From assembly GCA_029259595.1 (NCBI GenBank), contig JAJDEW010000111.1, positions 1 through 64,000 of the forward strand: DNA of 64,000 nucleotides, given 5' to 3'. Position 1 is the stretch's first letter; every line of letters starts with the position of its first letter. The stretch comes from Planctomycetota bacterium (lineage in GTDB: Bacteria; Planctomycetota; UBA1135; GCA-002686595). This document shows, in pieces, positions 52,646 to 61,211 of the stretch. Below the pieces are notes generated by a model, which ran no database searches, was not told the DNA's origin, and was given only the letters and a program-made list of their open reading frames with translations. Position numbers and translations under genes: made by a program.

Positions 52646-53818
52646 TCAAGCGAGCCGCTCCCGCAGGATCCCGGCCGCCGCCGTGAGGGTCTCGGCGCGC
52701 TTGGCGAAGCAAAAGCGCACGAGCGTGCGACCCGCGCGCGGATCGGAGAAGAAGCTCGAGCCGGGGACGGTGGCGACGCCGCCAGCGGCGACGAGGCGTC
52801 GTGCGAAGTGCACATCGTCTTCCCCCGGCCGCAACACGGCGCTGGCATCGGTCATGACGTAGTAGGCCCCTCGCGGGCGGAAGGTCACGAGCCCCGTGCC
52901 CTCGAGAGCATCGAGCAGAAGGGCGCGACGCTCCTCGTAGTCACGGGCGAGCTGTTCGAAGTAGGCCTCGTCGAAGGCGAGGGCGACGGCCGCGGCTTCC
53001 TGCAGGGGCGCCGGCGCGCCGACCGTGAGAAAGTCGTGGACCTTGCGGAGCGCCGCCGTGATCTCCTCGTTCGCGATGCACCAACCCACGCGCCAGCCCG
53101 TCGCGCTGTAGGTCTTCGACAGGCCGCTGATCGTGATCGTGCGCTCGGCCATGCCGGGCAGCGAGGCGATCGAGACGTGCCGGGCACCGTCGTACAGGAT
53201 GTACTCGTAGATCTCGTCGGTGAGGGCGAGCACATCGTGGGTACGACACAGCTCGGCAATCGTCTCCAGCTCGTCTCGGTCGAAGACCTTGCCGGTCGGA
53301 TTGTGGGGGCTGTTGAGGATGATCGCGCGGGTCTTCGGGCCGAAGGCCGCCCGGAGCTTGTCCGGATCGAACGTGAAGTCGGGCGCTTCGAGTCGCACGA
53401 AGCGCGGCGTCGCCCCCGCCAGGATGCAGTCGGGCCCGTAATTCTCGTAGAACGGCTCGAGGACGATGACCTCGTCGCCGGGATCGAGCACCGCCAGGAG
53501 GGCGGCGACCATCGCTTCGGTCGCGCCGCACGTGACGGTCACATGCCGGTCGGGGTCGGTCGGAAGGCCGTTGTAGGCGGTCGTGCGTCGCGCGATCGCC
53601 TTCCGCAGCGAGGGAGCTCCCCAGGTGACGGCGTACTGGTTGACGTCGTCCCGGATCGCCCGGCAGGCGGCCTCCTTCATGGCGGTCGGAGCCGGGAAGT
53701 CGGGAAAGCCCTGGGCCAGGTTGACGCCTCCCTCCTGGGTGCAGATCCGCGTCATCTCGCGGATCACCGACTCGGTGAAGCGTGCGGCCTTGCGGGACGA
53801 ACGGGGGCGAGGCTCCAT
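52646..53818 (-). CDS. Class I/II PLP-dependent aminotransferase
   Basis: 390 aa, fold-type I. INLAQGFPDFP-type start (GGVNLAQGFPDFPAP), NQYAVTWGAPSLRKAIA, NSPHNPTGKVF, LTDEIYEYILYDG and the PLP lysine in SGLSKTYSATGWRVG are all present. FCFAKRAETL carries the C-terminal Arg-type substrate contact region. This set resembles kynurenine/methionine aminotransferases (YbdL, KAT). The amino acid substrate is not fixed. ATG 53818; an upstream extension lacks family similarity. Followed by an exported protein gene after 14 bases. Confidence 0.88.
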   Translation of the reverse strand: MEPRPRSSRKAARFTESVIREMTRICTQEGGVNLAQGFPDFPAPTAMKEAACRAIRDDVNQYAVTWGAPSLRKAIARRTTAYNGLPTDPDRHVTVTCGATEAMVAALLAVLDPGDEVIVLEPFYENYGPDCILAGATPRFVRLEAPDFTFDPDKLRAAFGPKTRAIILNSPHNPTGKVFDRDELETIAELCRTHDVLALTDEIYEYILYDGARHVSIASLPGMAERTITISGLSKTYSATGWRVGWCIANEEITAALRKVHDFLTVGAPAPLQEAAAVALAFDEAYFEQLARDYEERRALLLDALEGTGLVTFRPRGAYYVMTDASAVLRPGEDDVHFARRLVAAGGVATVPGSSFFSDPRAGRTLVRFCFAKRAETLTAAAGILRERLA

Positions 53819-53897
53819 GGACGCATCTTCGGGGATCGCGGGCCATCCGTCGAGAACGGCCGACGCCCGCGCTGCGTCGAACACCCTCACCGGGCTT

Positions 53898-54812
53898 TCA
53901 GGGCAGGCGGTAGGCCCATTCGCGCCAGCGATCGACCTCATCGCCGAGGTCGTCCTGGTTCAAGCTGACCAGCTCGGAGCGCACGCGGCGCCGCAACGGT
54001 CCATCGCCCCGTTCGAAGGCCGCCACCAAGAGCCGTGCGCACTCGCCCTTCGTCTCGGGGGCCTGCTTGCCGAGGTGTGCGAGCGCCGAGGCGGCGGCGG
54101 CGGAGACGAGCGGCTTTTCGTCGTACAGGAGGTCGCCGAGGGCCTGGGCCGACAGCGTGTCCACGAGCAGTCCGAGCAGGCTCGCGGCCTGGGCACGGAC
54201 CCCGGGTTCCTCGTCGGCCAGCGCGGCGCGGGCCGCGCTCAGAAGCTCTTCGTTGCGGACCCCGGTGCCGGCCAGTCGGTGCAGGGCGTAGGCCGCGTTG
54301 TTGCGGGTCCGCGGGTCGGAGTGCGTCCGCAGCTGGTAGGCGACCGGCGCCACGGGCGTATCCGGGGAGGCCAGGAGCCCGATGCCCATGAGCGCGTTCT
54401 GGAGGACGGTCTCGTCCTCGTCCGAGAGCGCCGCGAGGAGCGGGGAGAGCACGAGCTCCTCACCGGTGAAGCCGAGCGCGACGGCAGCGATGGCCCGGTT
54501 CTGGGGCGGGCCGCTCTCGAGCTCGAGCACGAGCTCCTCGCGCCGTTGGCCCGAGCGGTAGGTCAGCTCGCGTTCGAGCCCCCGGAGAACTCGGAAATCC
54601 TTTTCCGATCGAGCGGTCAAGCTCGCGTTGTTCCAGTAGCGGAGGCTGTTGTCGAATTCGGTCAGGAAGTAGCCGATCGAGTCCGGGGAAGGGCCCTTGG
54701 AGAAGGTGTAGGGCTCGCTGGCGGGGTCAGCGGGCGTCGCGCCACAGGCCGCCAGGAGTAGCAGCAGGGCGGCGCCGGACTGCCGTGTCGAAAAACGAAG
54801 GGGATGGAACAT
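53898..54812 (-). CDS. HEAT-repeat lipoprotein
   Basis: 304 aa. The signal peptide ends LLLLLAAC (Cys23 lipobox). HEAT/PBS-like helical repeats fill the rest: NRAIAAVALGFTGEELVLS, DETVLQNALMGIGLLAS, PRTRNNAAYALHRLAGTG and GVRAQAASLLGLLV. Such repeats bind proteins. AAGAAGAG lies directly before ATG 54812. The gap of 79 bases to the downstream aminotransferase is compatible with one operon. Confidence 0.7.
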   Translation of the reverse strand: MFHPLRFSTRQSGAALLLLLAACGATPADPASEPYTFSKGPSPDSIGYFLTEFDNSLRYWNNASLTARSEKDFRVLRGLERELTYRSGQRREELVLELESGPPQNRAIAAVALGFTGEELVLSPLLAALSDEDETVLQNALMGIGLLASPDTPVAPVAYQLRTHSDPRTRNNAAYALHRLAGTGVRNEELLSAARAALADEEPGVRAQAASLLGLLVDTLSAQALGDLLYDEKPLVSAAAASALAHLGKQAPETKGECARLLVAAFERGDGPLRRRVRSELVSLNQDDLGDEVDRWREWAYRLP

Positions 54813-54980
54813 CTCTTCTTGTGGACTCGGACGGTGGAATCCGTTGGATGGTAGGGGCTCGACGCGTCCGAGGTGTGGATCTTCCCTGGAGGTCCCTTCG
54901 CGCGGCTCGTTCGGCGCAGGTTTCGTCCGTTCGATCTCCCCGGACCCCCAGCGGATCCGGGGGGGCTCCCGCGACCGAGG

Positions 54981-54986
54981 TACAAT
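54981..54986 (+). promoter_or_regulatory. -10 box TACAAT before dehydrogenase
   Basis: TACAAT ends 12 bases before ATG 54999, so the leader would be only about 5-6 bases. Confidence 0.45.
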
Positions 54987-54998
54987 AACCGGCTTCTC

Positions 54999-56093
54999 AT
55001 GGCAGTCCACGTGCTCGATGCGATGGCTCGCGAGGGCTTCGAAGAGGTCATCGCCCTCTACGACCGGGGCTCCGGTGCCCGTGGCTTCCTCGGAATCCAC
55101 GACACGAGCGCCGGGCCTGCCTTCGGTGGCCTACGACGGTTTCCTTACCGCGACGAACGCAGTGCGCTCCTCGACTGCCTCCGGCTGTCGAAGGCCATGA
55201 CGTACAAGTGCGCCATGGCCGGGATCCCGGGCGGGGGAGCGAAGCTCGTCCTCTTCGATCCGTCGGACCTCGATCGTCGTGCGGCCTACGGCTACCTCGG
55301 TCGCTGCATCGAACGTCTCGGGGGCCGTGTCTACGCCGGCCCCGACATCGGGACGGGTTGGCGGGAGCTGGGTTGGGTGAGCGAGGAAACCGACTACGTC
55401 ACGAAGCCCGGTCCGAACGGGCCGGGGGACCTGGCCGAAGCGACCGCGGCCGGCGTCTTTGCCGGCATCGCCGCGGCGCTGGTGCACCTCGACGGCGAGG
55501 AGAACTGGTCGAAGCGTACGGTCGTGGTCCAAGGAGTCGGCAACGTCGGCCGGGTGCTGGCGCGTCGGCTCGTCGAGCTCGGTGTGCGCGTCGTCGGCGT
55601 CGAGCTGGACGCGGAGCGCGCCAAGCGGGCGCAGAAGGAGCTCGGCATCGAGTTCATCGAATCCGGGGCCGAGCTCGAGCTCGCGTGCGACGTCTTCAGC
55701 CCCTGCGCGCTGGGCGGCTCGCTGCACGACCTCTCGATCCAACGTCTCGCCGCGCGCGTCGTCTGCGGCGCGGCGAACAACGTCCTGGCGCGGCTCGTGC
55801 ACGGCGTCGCCCTGCATGATCGCGGCATCCTCTACGTCCCCGATTTCGTCGTGAACGCCGGCGGGGTCTTGCGCGGGGCCGAATTTCACCTCCTCGGGCG
55901 TCCGACTCCGCTCGACGAGATCGAACGCCGCATCGGCGACTGTGCCCGGACGGTGTTCGAAATGGCGCGCGAGGAAGACGACGCTCCCTCGCGCGTCGCC
56001 TGGCGGGAAGCGCAGCGGCGGATCGCCGCGCGCAGGGAAGCCCCGGCGGCGCCCGCTCCCGATGCGCGAACCTCCACCCTGAGTCCGGCTTGA
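54999..56093 (+). CDS. Leucine/glutamate-type dehydrogenase
   Basis: 364 aa, Glu/Leu/Phe/Val dehydrogenase family. SGARGFLGIHDTSAGPAFGG, LRLSKAMTYKCAMAGIPGGG (Lys70, and catalytic Lys82 in GGAKLV), GPDIGTGWRELGW, and the NAD motif VQGVGNVGRVLA are visible. It oxidatively deaminates an amino acid to an oxo acid. Length and motif spacing are closer to leucine dehydrogenase (about 365 aa) than to glutamate dehydrogenase (about 420 aa). The C-terminus ends in an Ala/Pro-rich tail. The stop overlaps the next start (TTGA). Confidence 0.88.
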   Translation: MAVHVLDAMAREGFEEVIALYDRGSGARGFLGIHDTSAGPAFGGLRRFPYRDERSALLDCLRLSKAMTYKCAMAGIPGGGAKLVLFDPSDLDRRAAYGYLGRCIERLGGRVYAGPDIGTGWRELGWVSEETDYVTKPGPNGPGDLAEATAAGVFAGIAAALVHLDGEENWSKRTVVVQGVGNVGRVLARRLVELGVRVVGVELDAERAKRAQKELGIEFIESGAELELACDVFSPCALGGSLHDLSIQRLAARVVCGAANNVLARLVHGVALHDRGILYVPDFVVNAGGVLRGAEFHLLGRPTPLDEIERRIGDCARTVFEMAREEDDAPSRVAWREAQRRIAARREAPAAPAPDARTSTLSPA

Positions 56094-57124
56094 AAACTCT
56101 CCTACTCCTCGCACTCGCTTCCTCGTCCTGGTCCTTGGCTGGAATGGGTCTCCCCGGGTCGTTGCTCTCTTCCACAGCTCCCGTGCAGGAGAGCACGGAC
56201 GCCCGTCCCGACGTGGGAGAAGTCGGCCTCGACGAGGCGACGGCCAAGGTCCCGGTGCGCGACTTCGTCGTGACCGGTGGGGCAAACGTCCCCGAGATCC
56301 GGGTTCCGCGCAACGAGCTCCTGGTCTTTCGCGCCCGCGTCGCGCTCGGCCCGCTCGAGGCGACCGCCGGCAAGGTCGAGCTCGCGGCGCGCGTCGTGCC
56401 GTACCGCGAGGGCTTGCTCGTGCCGACCGACGATGCGCCGGGGGCGCAGCGCGAGACGGCCGAGATCGAGGTCCATGCCGTCGGGCAGCACGACTTCTAT
56501 TCGCTCGACGCGACGATCCTGACGCGTCACCTCCCGAAGGATTGGCCGCGCGTTTCCTACCGTCAGACCCAGGCCGGGTCGGAGAACCGGCGGCGCGAGC
56601 TCCTCGTGGGAAGGAAGGAAGGCGTCGAGACGGTCAGCTACCGCAAGGACACGACCGACGGGGCGCCGGCGGGCACGCGCATCTGGCGCAAGCCGCGCTC
56701 GCGCGAGATTCCCGAAGGCGCGGTCGACATGCTCACGGCCGTGATGCTCGTTCGCACCCTGATCCAGGACGATCTCGAGGAGATGCGCTTTCCGCTCCTG
56801 GACAAGCTGCACATCTGGGAGATGAGGCTGCGGCGGGGCGAGCGCAAGCGCATGCAGACCCGGGCGGGAACCTTCGACGTCGTCGAGATCGTGCTCGAGC
56901 CCGAGCCCTATCCCGACGAGGACGTCGACGAGGAGCGCGAGCGCAAGTTCGAAGGGCTGTTGGGCATTCGGGGATCGATCCACCTCTGGGTCGAAGAAAG
57001 CTCGGGCGTGCCGGTCCGGATCCAGGGGGATCTTCCCGCTGGAATCCTCGAGTTGGGCATCGACGTGGAGCTGGAGCGCTACGAAGGCACGCCGGAGAGC
57101 TTCCGGCCCGTCGGCTCCAAGTAG
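56090..57124 (+). CDS. DUF3108-like exported protein
   Basis: 344 aa. TTG start overlaps the dehydrogenase stop. The N-terminus (KTLLLLALASSSWSLAGMGL) is a signal peptide. The body has the DUF3108 pattern: VPRNELLVFRARVALGPLEA, TAVMLVRTLI, ERKRMQTRAGTFDVVEI and LWVEESSGVPVRIQ. DUF3108 proteins are periplasmic beta-barrel-like proteins of unknown function. Confidence 0.65.
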   Translation: MKTLLLLALASSSWSLAGMGLPGSLLSSTAPVQESTDARPDVGEVGLDEATAKVPVRDFVVTGGANVPEIRVPRNELLVFRARVALGPLEATAGKVELAARVVPYREGLLVPTDDAPGAQRETAEIEVHAVGQHDFYSLDATILTRHLPKDWPRVSYRQTQAGSENRRRELLVGRKEGVETVSYRKDTTDGAPAGTRIWRKPRSREIPEGAVDMLTAVMLVRTLIQDDLEEMRFPLLDKLHIWEMRLRRGERKRMQTRAGTFDVVEIVLEPEPYPDEDVDEERERKFEGLLGIRGSIHLWVEESSGVPVRIQGDLPAGILELGIDVELERYEGTPESFRPVGSK

Positions 57125-57131
57125 CCGCCCT

Positions 57132-57177
57132 GGCCTCCGGTCCAAGCGTCCTCCGGGGCGCTCGTCGGTCGGAGGCC
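57132..57177. terminator. Inverted repeat between convergent genes
   Basis: GGCCTCCG at 57132-57139 and its exact complement CGGAGGCC at 57170-57177 flank a 30-base loop in the 87-base gap between two convergent genes. It could work as a bidirectional terminator. Confidence 0.35.
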
Positions 57178-57211
57178 GGCACCCGCGAGCTTCGCCCGAG
57201 CCCTGCCGGGT

Positions 57212-58252
57212 TCAGTGGGCGGGTGCGCGCACCGGCAGCTCGACCAGCGTGGCGTTGCCGCCGGACGACAGCTCGAAGCGCGTGCCCGGCTCCTGGTGGC
57301 GGCGCTTGACGTAGCCCAGCGCGAGCCCCGCATCGAGCACGAAGGAATAGGCCCACGAGGTCACCACGCCGAGATCGCGCACCTCTCCATCCACCTCGCG
57401 CAGGATTCGGGTTCCCCACGGGACCGGCTCCTGGTGATCGATGTGCAGCGCCATGAGGCGCTTGTTCAGGCCGCCGTAGGTGTCGATCTTCGCGACGACC
57501 TCCTGGCCGATGTAGCAACCCTTCTCCAACGAGAAGGCTCCCTCGAGGCGCGCTTCCTGGGGATAGACGTTTTCGTCGACGTCGACGCCGAACAGCGCCG
57601 CGCCCGCCTCGACGCGCAGGATGTCGCGGGCTGCGATTCCACCGGGCTGTGCTCCTGCTGCGCGGAGCGCTTCCCAGAGGGCGGAGACGCGTTCGGGAGC
57701 GACCTCGATGCGGAAGCCATGCCCGCCCGCCACGCGGGTCGGTCGGATGCGTGTGCCGTCGAGGGCGGTCCCGGCGCGGGCGAGCACCTCCTCCGAGGAC
57801 GGACCGCCGAGCTCGAGCGGCGCCGTAGCCTCGCTCGCATCCTCGATCGTGACGTCCTCGCTGAAGAGGTAGGTGTCGAGGGCGGTGGCGAGGCTCGCCG
57901 CGACCCCCGGCGGCGTCGAGAGCAGGACCCCCGCGTCGCTGCGTTCGAGCGCGAAGGCGAACAGCACCTTGCCCTTGGGGGAAAGCAGGAGGTTTTCGCT
58001 GACCGTATCGGGCGGGACGCCGCGCACGTCGTTCGCGAGCAGGCGGTGCAGGAAGGCCTCGCCTTCGCTGCCCCCGATGACCAGGCGCCCGCGGTCGCAG
58101 ACGTCGAGCAAGAGGGCCCCGTCCACGCCGGCGCGGTACTCGGCGGGGACGTCGCCATAGGTCAGGACGCTGGAGTTCGTGGGAGCCTCCGGGCGCGGGA
58201 CGATGCGAGCGCCGGCGGCTTGGTGGTGGTCGAGGAGCGGGGAGATCTTCAT
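57212..58252 (-). CDS. ygfZ: YgfZ/GcvT-fold folate-binding protein
   Basis: 346 aa. The signature KGCYIGQEVVAK in the middle is specific to YgfZ, a folate-dependent factor for repair or assembly of Fe-S enzymes. The N-terminal AEYRAGVDGALLLDVCDRG and the C-terminal DLGVVTSWAYSFVLDAGLAL agree with the GcvT/YgfZ fold. ATG 58252 is chosen; a TATCCT box on the minus strand (58270 to 58265) lies 12 bases upstream. No gcvH or gcvP nearby, which also argues against glycine cleavage. Confidence 0.85.
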   Translation of the reverse strand: MKISPLLDHHQAAGARIVPRPEAPTNSSVLTYGDVPAEYRAGVDGALLLDVCDRGRLVIGGSEGEAFLHRLLANDVRGVPPDTVSENLLLSPKGKVLFAFALERSDAGVLLSTPPGVAASLATALDTYLFSEDVTIEDASEATAPLELGGPSSEEVLARAGTALDGTRIRPTRVAGGHGFRIEVAPERVSALWEALRAAGAQPGGIAARDILRVEAGAALFGVDVDENVYPQEARLEGAFSLEKGCYIGQEVVAKIDTYGGLNKRLMALHIDHQEPVPWGTRILREVDGEVRDLGVVTSWAYSFVLDAGLALGYVKRRHQEPGTRFELSSGGNATLVELPVRAPAH

Positions 58253-58264
58253 GCTGGCCGAGCG

Positions 58265-58270
58265 AGGATA
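58265..58270 (-). promoter_or_regulatory. -10 box TATCCT before ygfZ
   Basis: Minus-strand TATCCT, 12 bases before the ATG at 58252. The flanking CGCTCG matches the context of the TATCCT box at 42401. Confidence 0.4.
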
Positions 58271-58407
58271 GCCCTTGCTCGTCGGAGCCGAAGGCGCGCG
58301 CGCCGAATTCGGGCCAGCGAGGGTCCGATCCCCTGCGCCGCTCGTGACGGACTCCGCCCGGCAAGGCGTCCCTGCGACGGCGACAGGCGGATCCTCGCGG
58401 GTGAACC

Positions 58408-58833
58408 ATGAGCGCAGACGGACCCGGATCAGAAGACGCGGCGGGACGGTGGAGGAGTCTCCGCCGGGCCGGGGCACGGTCCCGGCCGGCGCTCCTCGGT
58501 GCCGCGAGCGCCGGCGGGCTCGCGACGTTGGCCGCCCAGCGCTTCCTCGCCCCCGACGCGACCTCCCTCAGCCTGGGCTTCCTGGCCGGAGCCGCATGGG
58601 GCGTGGCCGTCGTGGTGCTGTTCGGACTGTTCCGGATCGCTCGTTGGGGGCTGCCCTGGGCCGGTCTCGTTTGCGGGCCGGTCCCGGTCGCACTCGTCGT
58701 CTCCGAGACGCTCACCCTGCGCGAGCGCGCAGCGCTGTACGCGGGCTCCGCGCTCCTGGGATTCTTGCTCGGGCTGCTCGAGTGGGCGCGGCGTGGGGCG
58801 GCGGACGGAAGCGGGGGGCCCGCTGCCGGCTGA
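58408..58833 (+). CDS. Small multi-helix membrane protein, unknown
   Basis: 141 aa with four hydrophobic stretches (about 28-45, 53-74, 81-99 and 111-125) between a charged N-terminus and a Gly-rich C-terminus. Family not recognised. It lies just ahead of the respiratory operon, and its 166-base downstream gap carries a possible promoter. Confidence 0.5.
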   Translation: MSADGPGSEDAAGRWRSLRRAGARSRPALLGAASAGGLATLAAQRFLAPDATSLSLGFLAGAAWGVAVVVLFGLFRIARWGLPWAGLVCGPVPVALVVSETLTLRERAALYAGSALLGFLLGLLEWARRGAADGSGGPAAG

Positions 58834-58865
58834 GGGCCCATCCGAACAGAGGTGGCGCGTCAGAC

Positions 58866-58893
58866 TTGACTTGAGAACGTGCGTCGGCACACT
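58866..58893 (+). promoter_or_regulatory. Putative promoter of the cox operon
   Basis: TTGACT at 58866-58871 and CACACT at 58888-58893 with a 16-base spacer. The distance to the cytochrome ATG leaves a leader of about 100 bases, in contrast to the short leaders elsewhere. Confidence 0.35.
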
Positions 58894-58999
58894 CCTGCAA
58901 AACCCACTCTCCCCGCCCCAACCTGCGCGGAATCGATGCCTCGCGAGCCCCTCCCGCGAGGCCTTCGCGCGCTTCCATTCCCCGACCCCTGGAACCTCG

Positions 59000-60379
59000 A
59001 TGAGCCGGAACCTCGTCACGGCCGGAGTCGCCGCAGCCCTCTTCGCCGGTTGCAGCTTCGAGCCAGAGCAGCCCGTGCTGGAGCACGAGCCGAATGCCAA
59101 GGCGATCGCCGAAAACGTCGACCTCGCCAACTCGCCGACGGCGCAGGACCAACTCGCCGGTGCGCTCGAGATGCTCTTCGGCACGCCGGAGCATCCGGGG
59201 TACATGCGCCTCGAGAGTTGGATCGAGGAGGAATACGACCCGAACCAGGGGTCGTGGAACCTTTCCGACGAGGAGTTCGACGCGCTCAAGGCCTCGAATC
59301 GTGCGGCCTTCGCCAAGCAGATCGCCGCGATCGAGGCGGGTGACCTGGACGCCGTAGCGCGCCCGCGCTATGCCCCCGACCTGTGGAGGCGATACGAGGC
59401 TCTCGTGGCCGAGGCCCCCGACGATCTGAACGCCACCTACGCCGACACCGAAGGCACGTGGCGGGACGAGCTGGTCTACCTCTTCGAGGGCTACTACCCG
59501 AGCCTGACGGCGACGGCCGAGTTCTACCGGCAGCAGTGCAACCACTGCCACGGGCCTTCGGGTGGGGGCGACGGGTCGACCGCTCCGTACTTGAACCCGC
59601 GGCCGCGGGACTATCGGCCGGGAATCTTCAAGTTCACGGCGCTCGCCAACAAGGCGCGCCCGCGGCACGGGGACCTCATGCGGATCCTCGAGGAGGGCAT
59701 CTACATGACGGCGATGCCGTCCTTCCGGCGCTTCTCGGACGCCCAGCTGCACGGCCTCGCGGACTACGTCGAGCTCTTGGCAAAGCGCGGGGAGACGGAG
59801 ATCCTCCTGGCCCTGGACTACGCCGCGGACGAGGGCTTCGGCGGGCTCGAGAAGGTCCAGGAGACCTACGAGTTCGTCCTGGATCGCTGGGAGAAGGCCG
59901 CGGACAACGTGATCGTGTACGACGGTGAGGTGCCCGCGGCGACGCCCGAGCGCCTCGCGGCCGGTCAGCGCCTCTTCCTCGGTGCCGAGGGGGAGGGCGC
60001 GAACTGCGTGAGCTGCCACGGCCCCACGGGGATCGGGGACGGACCCTCCGCGCGCGAGGTCGACCCCGAGACCGGGCTCGAGCGCTACGTCAAGGACGAG
60101 TGGGGCAACGAGATCCGACCGCGGAACCTGGCGCGCGGGATCTACCGCTTCGGGCGTCGTCCGATCGACCTCTACCGTCGGATCTACGCCGGGATCAACG
60201 GGACGCCGATGCCCGAGCACTTCGGCATGCAGATCATCGAAGCCGACGGCTCGAAGCGGGCGCTGGACGAGGACGACATCTGGAACCTCGTCCACTACGT
60301 CCGCTCGCTCGGCGAGCGTCCGCTCGAAGTCGCCCGCCACGACACCTCCGGAAACGAGGAGCACGCGGAGGGGCACTGA
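59000..60379 (+). CDS. Dihaem cytochrome c lipoprotein
   Basis: 459 aa. The signal peptide has a lipobox LFAGC (Cys18). Two c-type haem sites are seen: CNHCH at 180-184 and CVSCH at 336-340, each followed by a Gly-rich GPSGGGDG or GPTGIGDG loop typical of cytochrome c class I. YMTAMPSFRRFSDAQLHGLADYV and GTPMPEHFG carry likely Met ligands. It should accept electrons and hand them to CoxB. It is separated from coxB by 16 bases, so it belongs to the same operon. The N-terminal 170 residues have no haem site and are unassigned. Confidence 0.85.
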   Translation: MSRNLVTAGVAAALFAGCSFEPEQPVLEHEPNAKAIAENVDLANSPTAQDQLAGALEMLFGTPEHPGYMRLESWIEEEYDPNQGSWNLSDEEFDALKASNRAAFAKQIAAIEAGDLDAVARPRYAPDLWRRYEALVAEAPDDLNATYADTEGTWRDELVYLFEGYYPSLTATAEFYRQQCNHCHGPSGGGDGSTAPYLNPRPRDYRPGIFKFTALANKARPRHGDLMRILEEGIYMTAMPSFRRFSDAQLHGLADYVELLAKRGETEILLALDYAADEGFGGLEKVQETYEFVLDRWEKAADNVIVYDGEVPAATPERLAAGQRLFLGAEGEGANCVSCHGPTGIGDGPSAREVDPETGLERYVKDEWGNEIRPRNLARGIYRFGRRPIDLYRRIYAGINGTPMPEHFGMQIIEADGSKRALDEDDIWNLVHYVRSLGERPLEVARHDTSGNEEHAEGH

Positions 60380-60395
60380 GCCCTCCCGAATCGCC

Positions 60396-61205
60396 ATGAG
60401 CACTTTGAAGACCTTCTTGCTTCGCGTGGCCGCTTCCCTGCTGTTCCTCGCGGTCCCGGTCCTGGGCGTCTGGACCTTCGTCACCGCCGAGGCGAATGGC
60501 TGGTGGTTCCCTCTCAACGTCTCTTCCTACGGTGGGGAGATCGACTATCTGTTCGACCTGATCCTCTGGATGGTCGCGATCACCTTCGTCTTGACCGAAG
60601 GCGCGCTGGTCTGGTTGGTCTGGAGGTTCAGCCGTCCGGATTCCAGCCGCGCGGTCTTCTCGCACGGCAGCCACAAGCTCGAGATGATCTGGACGGCGGT
60701 TCCCGCCCTGCTCCTGGTCTTCATCGCCTTCTCGCAGATGGAGGCGTGGTCGAAGGTCAAGATCGCGATGCCGGACGGAACGCGTCCCGACGAGCCGTAT
60801 ACGGTCGAGAAGCCGCTGGCCGAGGTGTACGCGAGTCAGTTCGACTGGCGCTTCCGTTATCCCGACGCGGAAGGCAACTTCGAAGGTGCCGACGTCGTTG
60901 AGAGCGCCTACGACTTCTACGTACCCGTGAACACGAAGGTGCTCGTGCGCCTCAGGTCGCGAGATGTGCTGCACTCCTTCTTCATCCCGCAGTTTCGGCT
61001 GAAGCAAGACGCCGTGCCGGGCATGGAGATCCCCGTCTGGTTCAAGGCCGAGGAGACGGGCAGCTACGAGCTCATCTGCGCCGAGCTGTGCGGTTGGGGA
61101 CACTACAAGATGGCCGGGAAGATCCACGTCCTGCCCGAGGACGAGTACGAGGCCTGGTTGGCAAACGCGCGCACGGCCCTGTACAGCAACGGTTCGGAGG
61201 ACTGA
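60396..61205 (+). CDS. coxB: Cytochrome c oxidase subunit II
   Basis: 269 aa. Two transmembrane helices (about 8-28 and 50-76) anchor a periplasmic cupredoxin domain. The CuA site is complete: CAELCGWGHYKM (Cys228, Cys232, His236, Met239), with an additional His in LHSFFIPQFRLK. It takes electrons from cytochrome c and passes them to subunit I. No haem c domain is fused at the C-terminus, consistent with the separate dihaem lipoprotein upstream. The gap to coxA is 6 bases. Confidence 0.95.
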   Translation: MSTLKTFLLRVAASLLFLAVPVLGVWTFVTAEANGWWFPLNVSSYGGEIDYLFDLILWMVAITFVLTEGALVWLVWRFSRPDSSRAVFSHGSHKLEMIWTAVPALLLVFIAFSQMEAWSKVKIAMPDGTRPDEPYTVEKPLAEVYASQFDWRFRYPDAEGNFEGADVVESAYDFYVPVNTKVLVRLRSRDVLHSFFIPQFRLKQDAVPGMEIPVWFKAEETGSYELICAELCGWGHYKMAGKIHVLPEDEYEAWLANARTALYSNGSED

Positions 61206-61211
61206 TCCCCC

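Noticed and set aside
57212..58252. Glycine cleavage T-protein (gcvT)
   Set aside because: The KGCYIGQE motif is that of YgfZ, and no gcvH or gcvP is adjacent.
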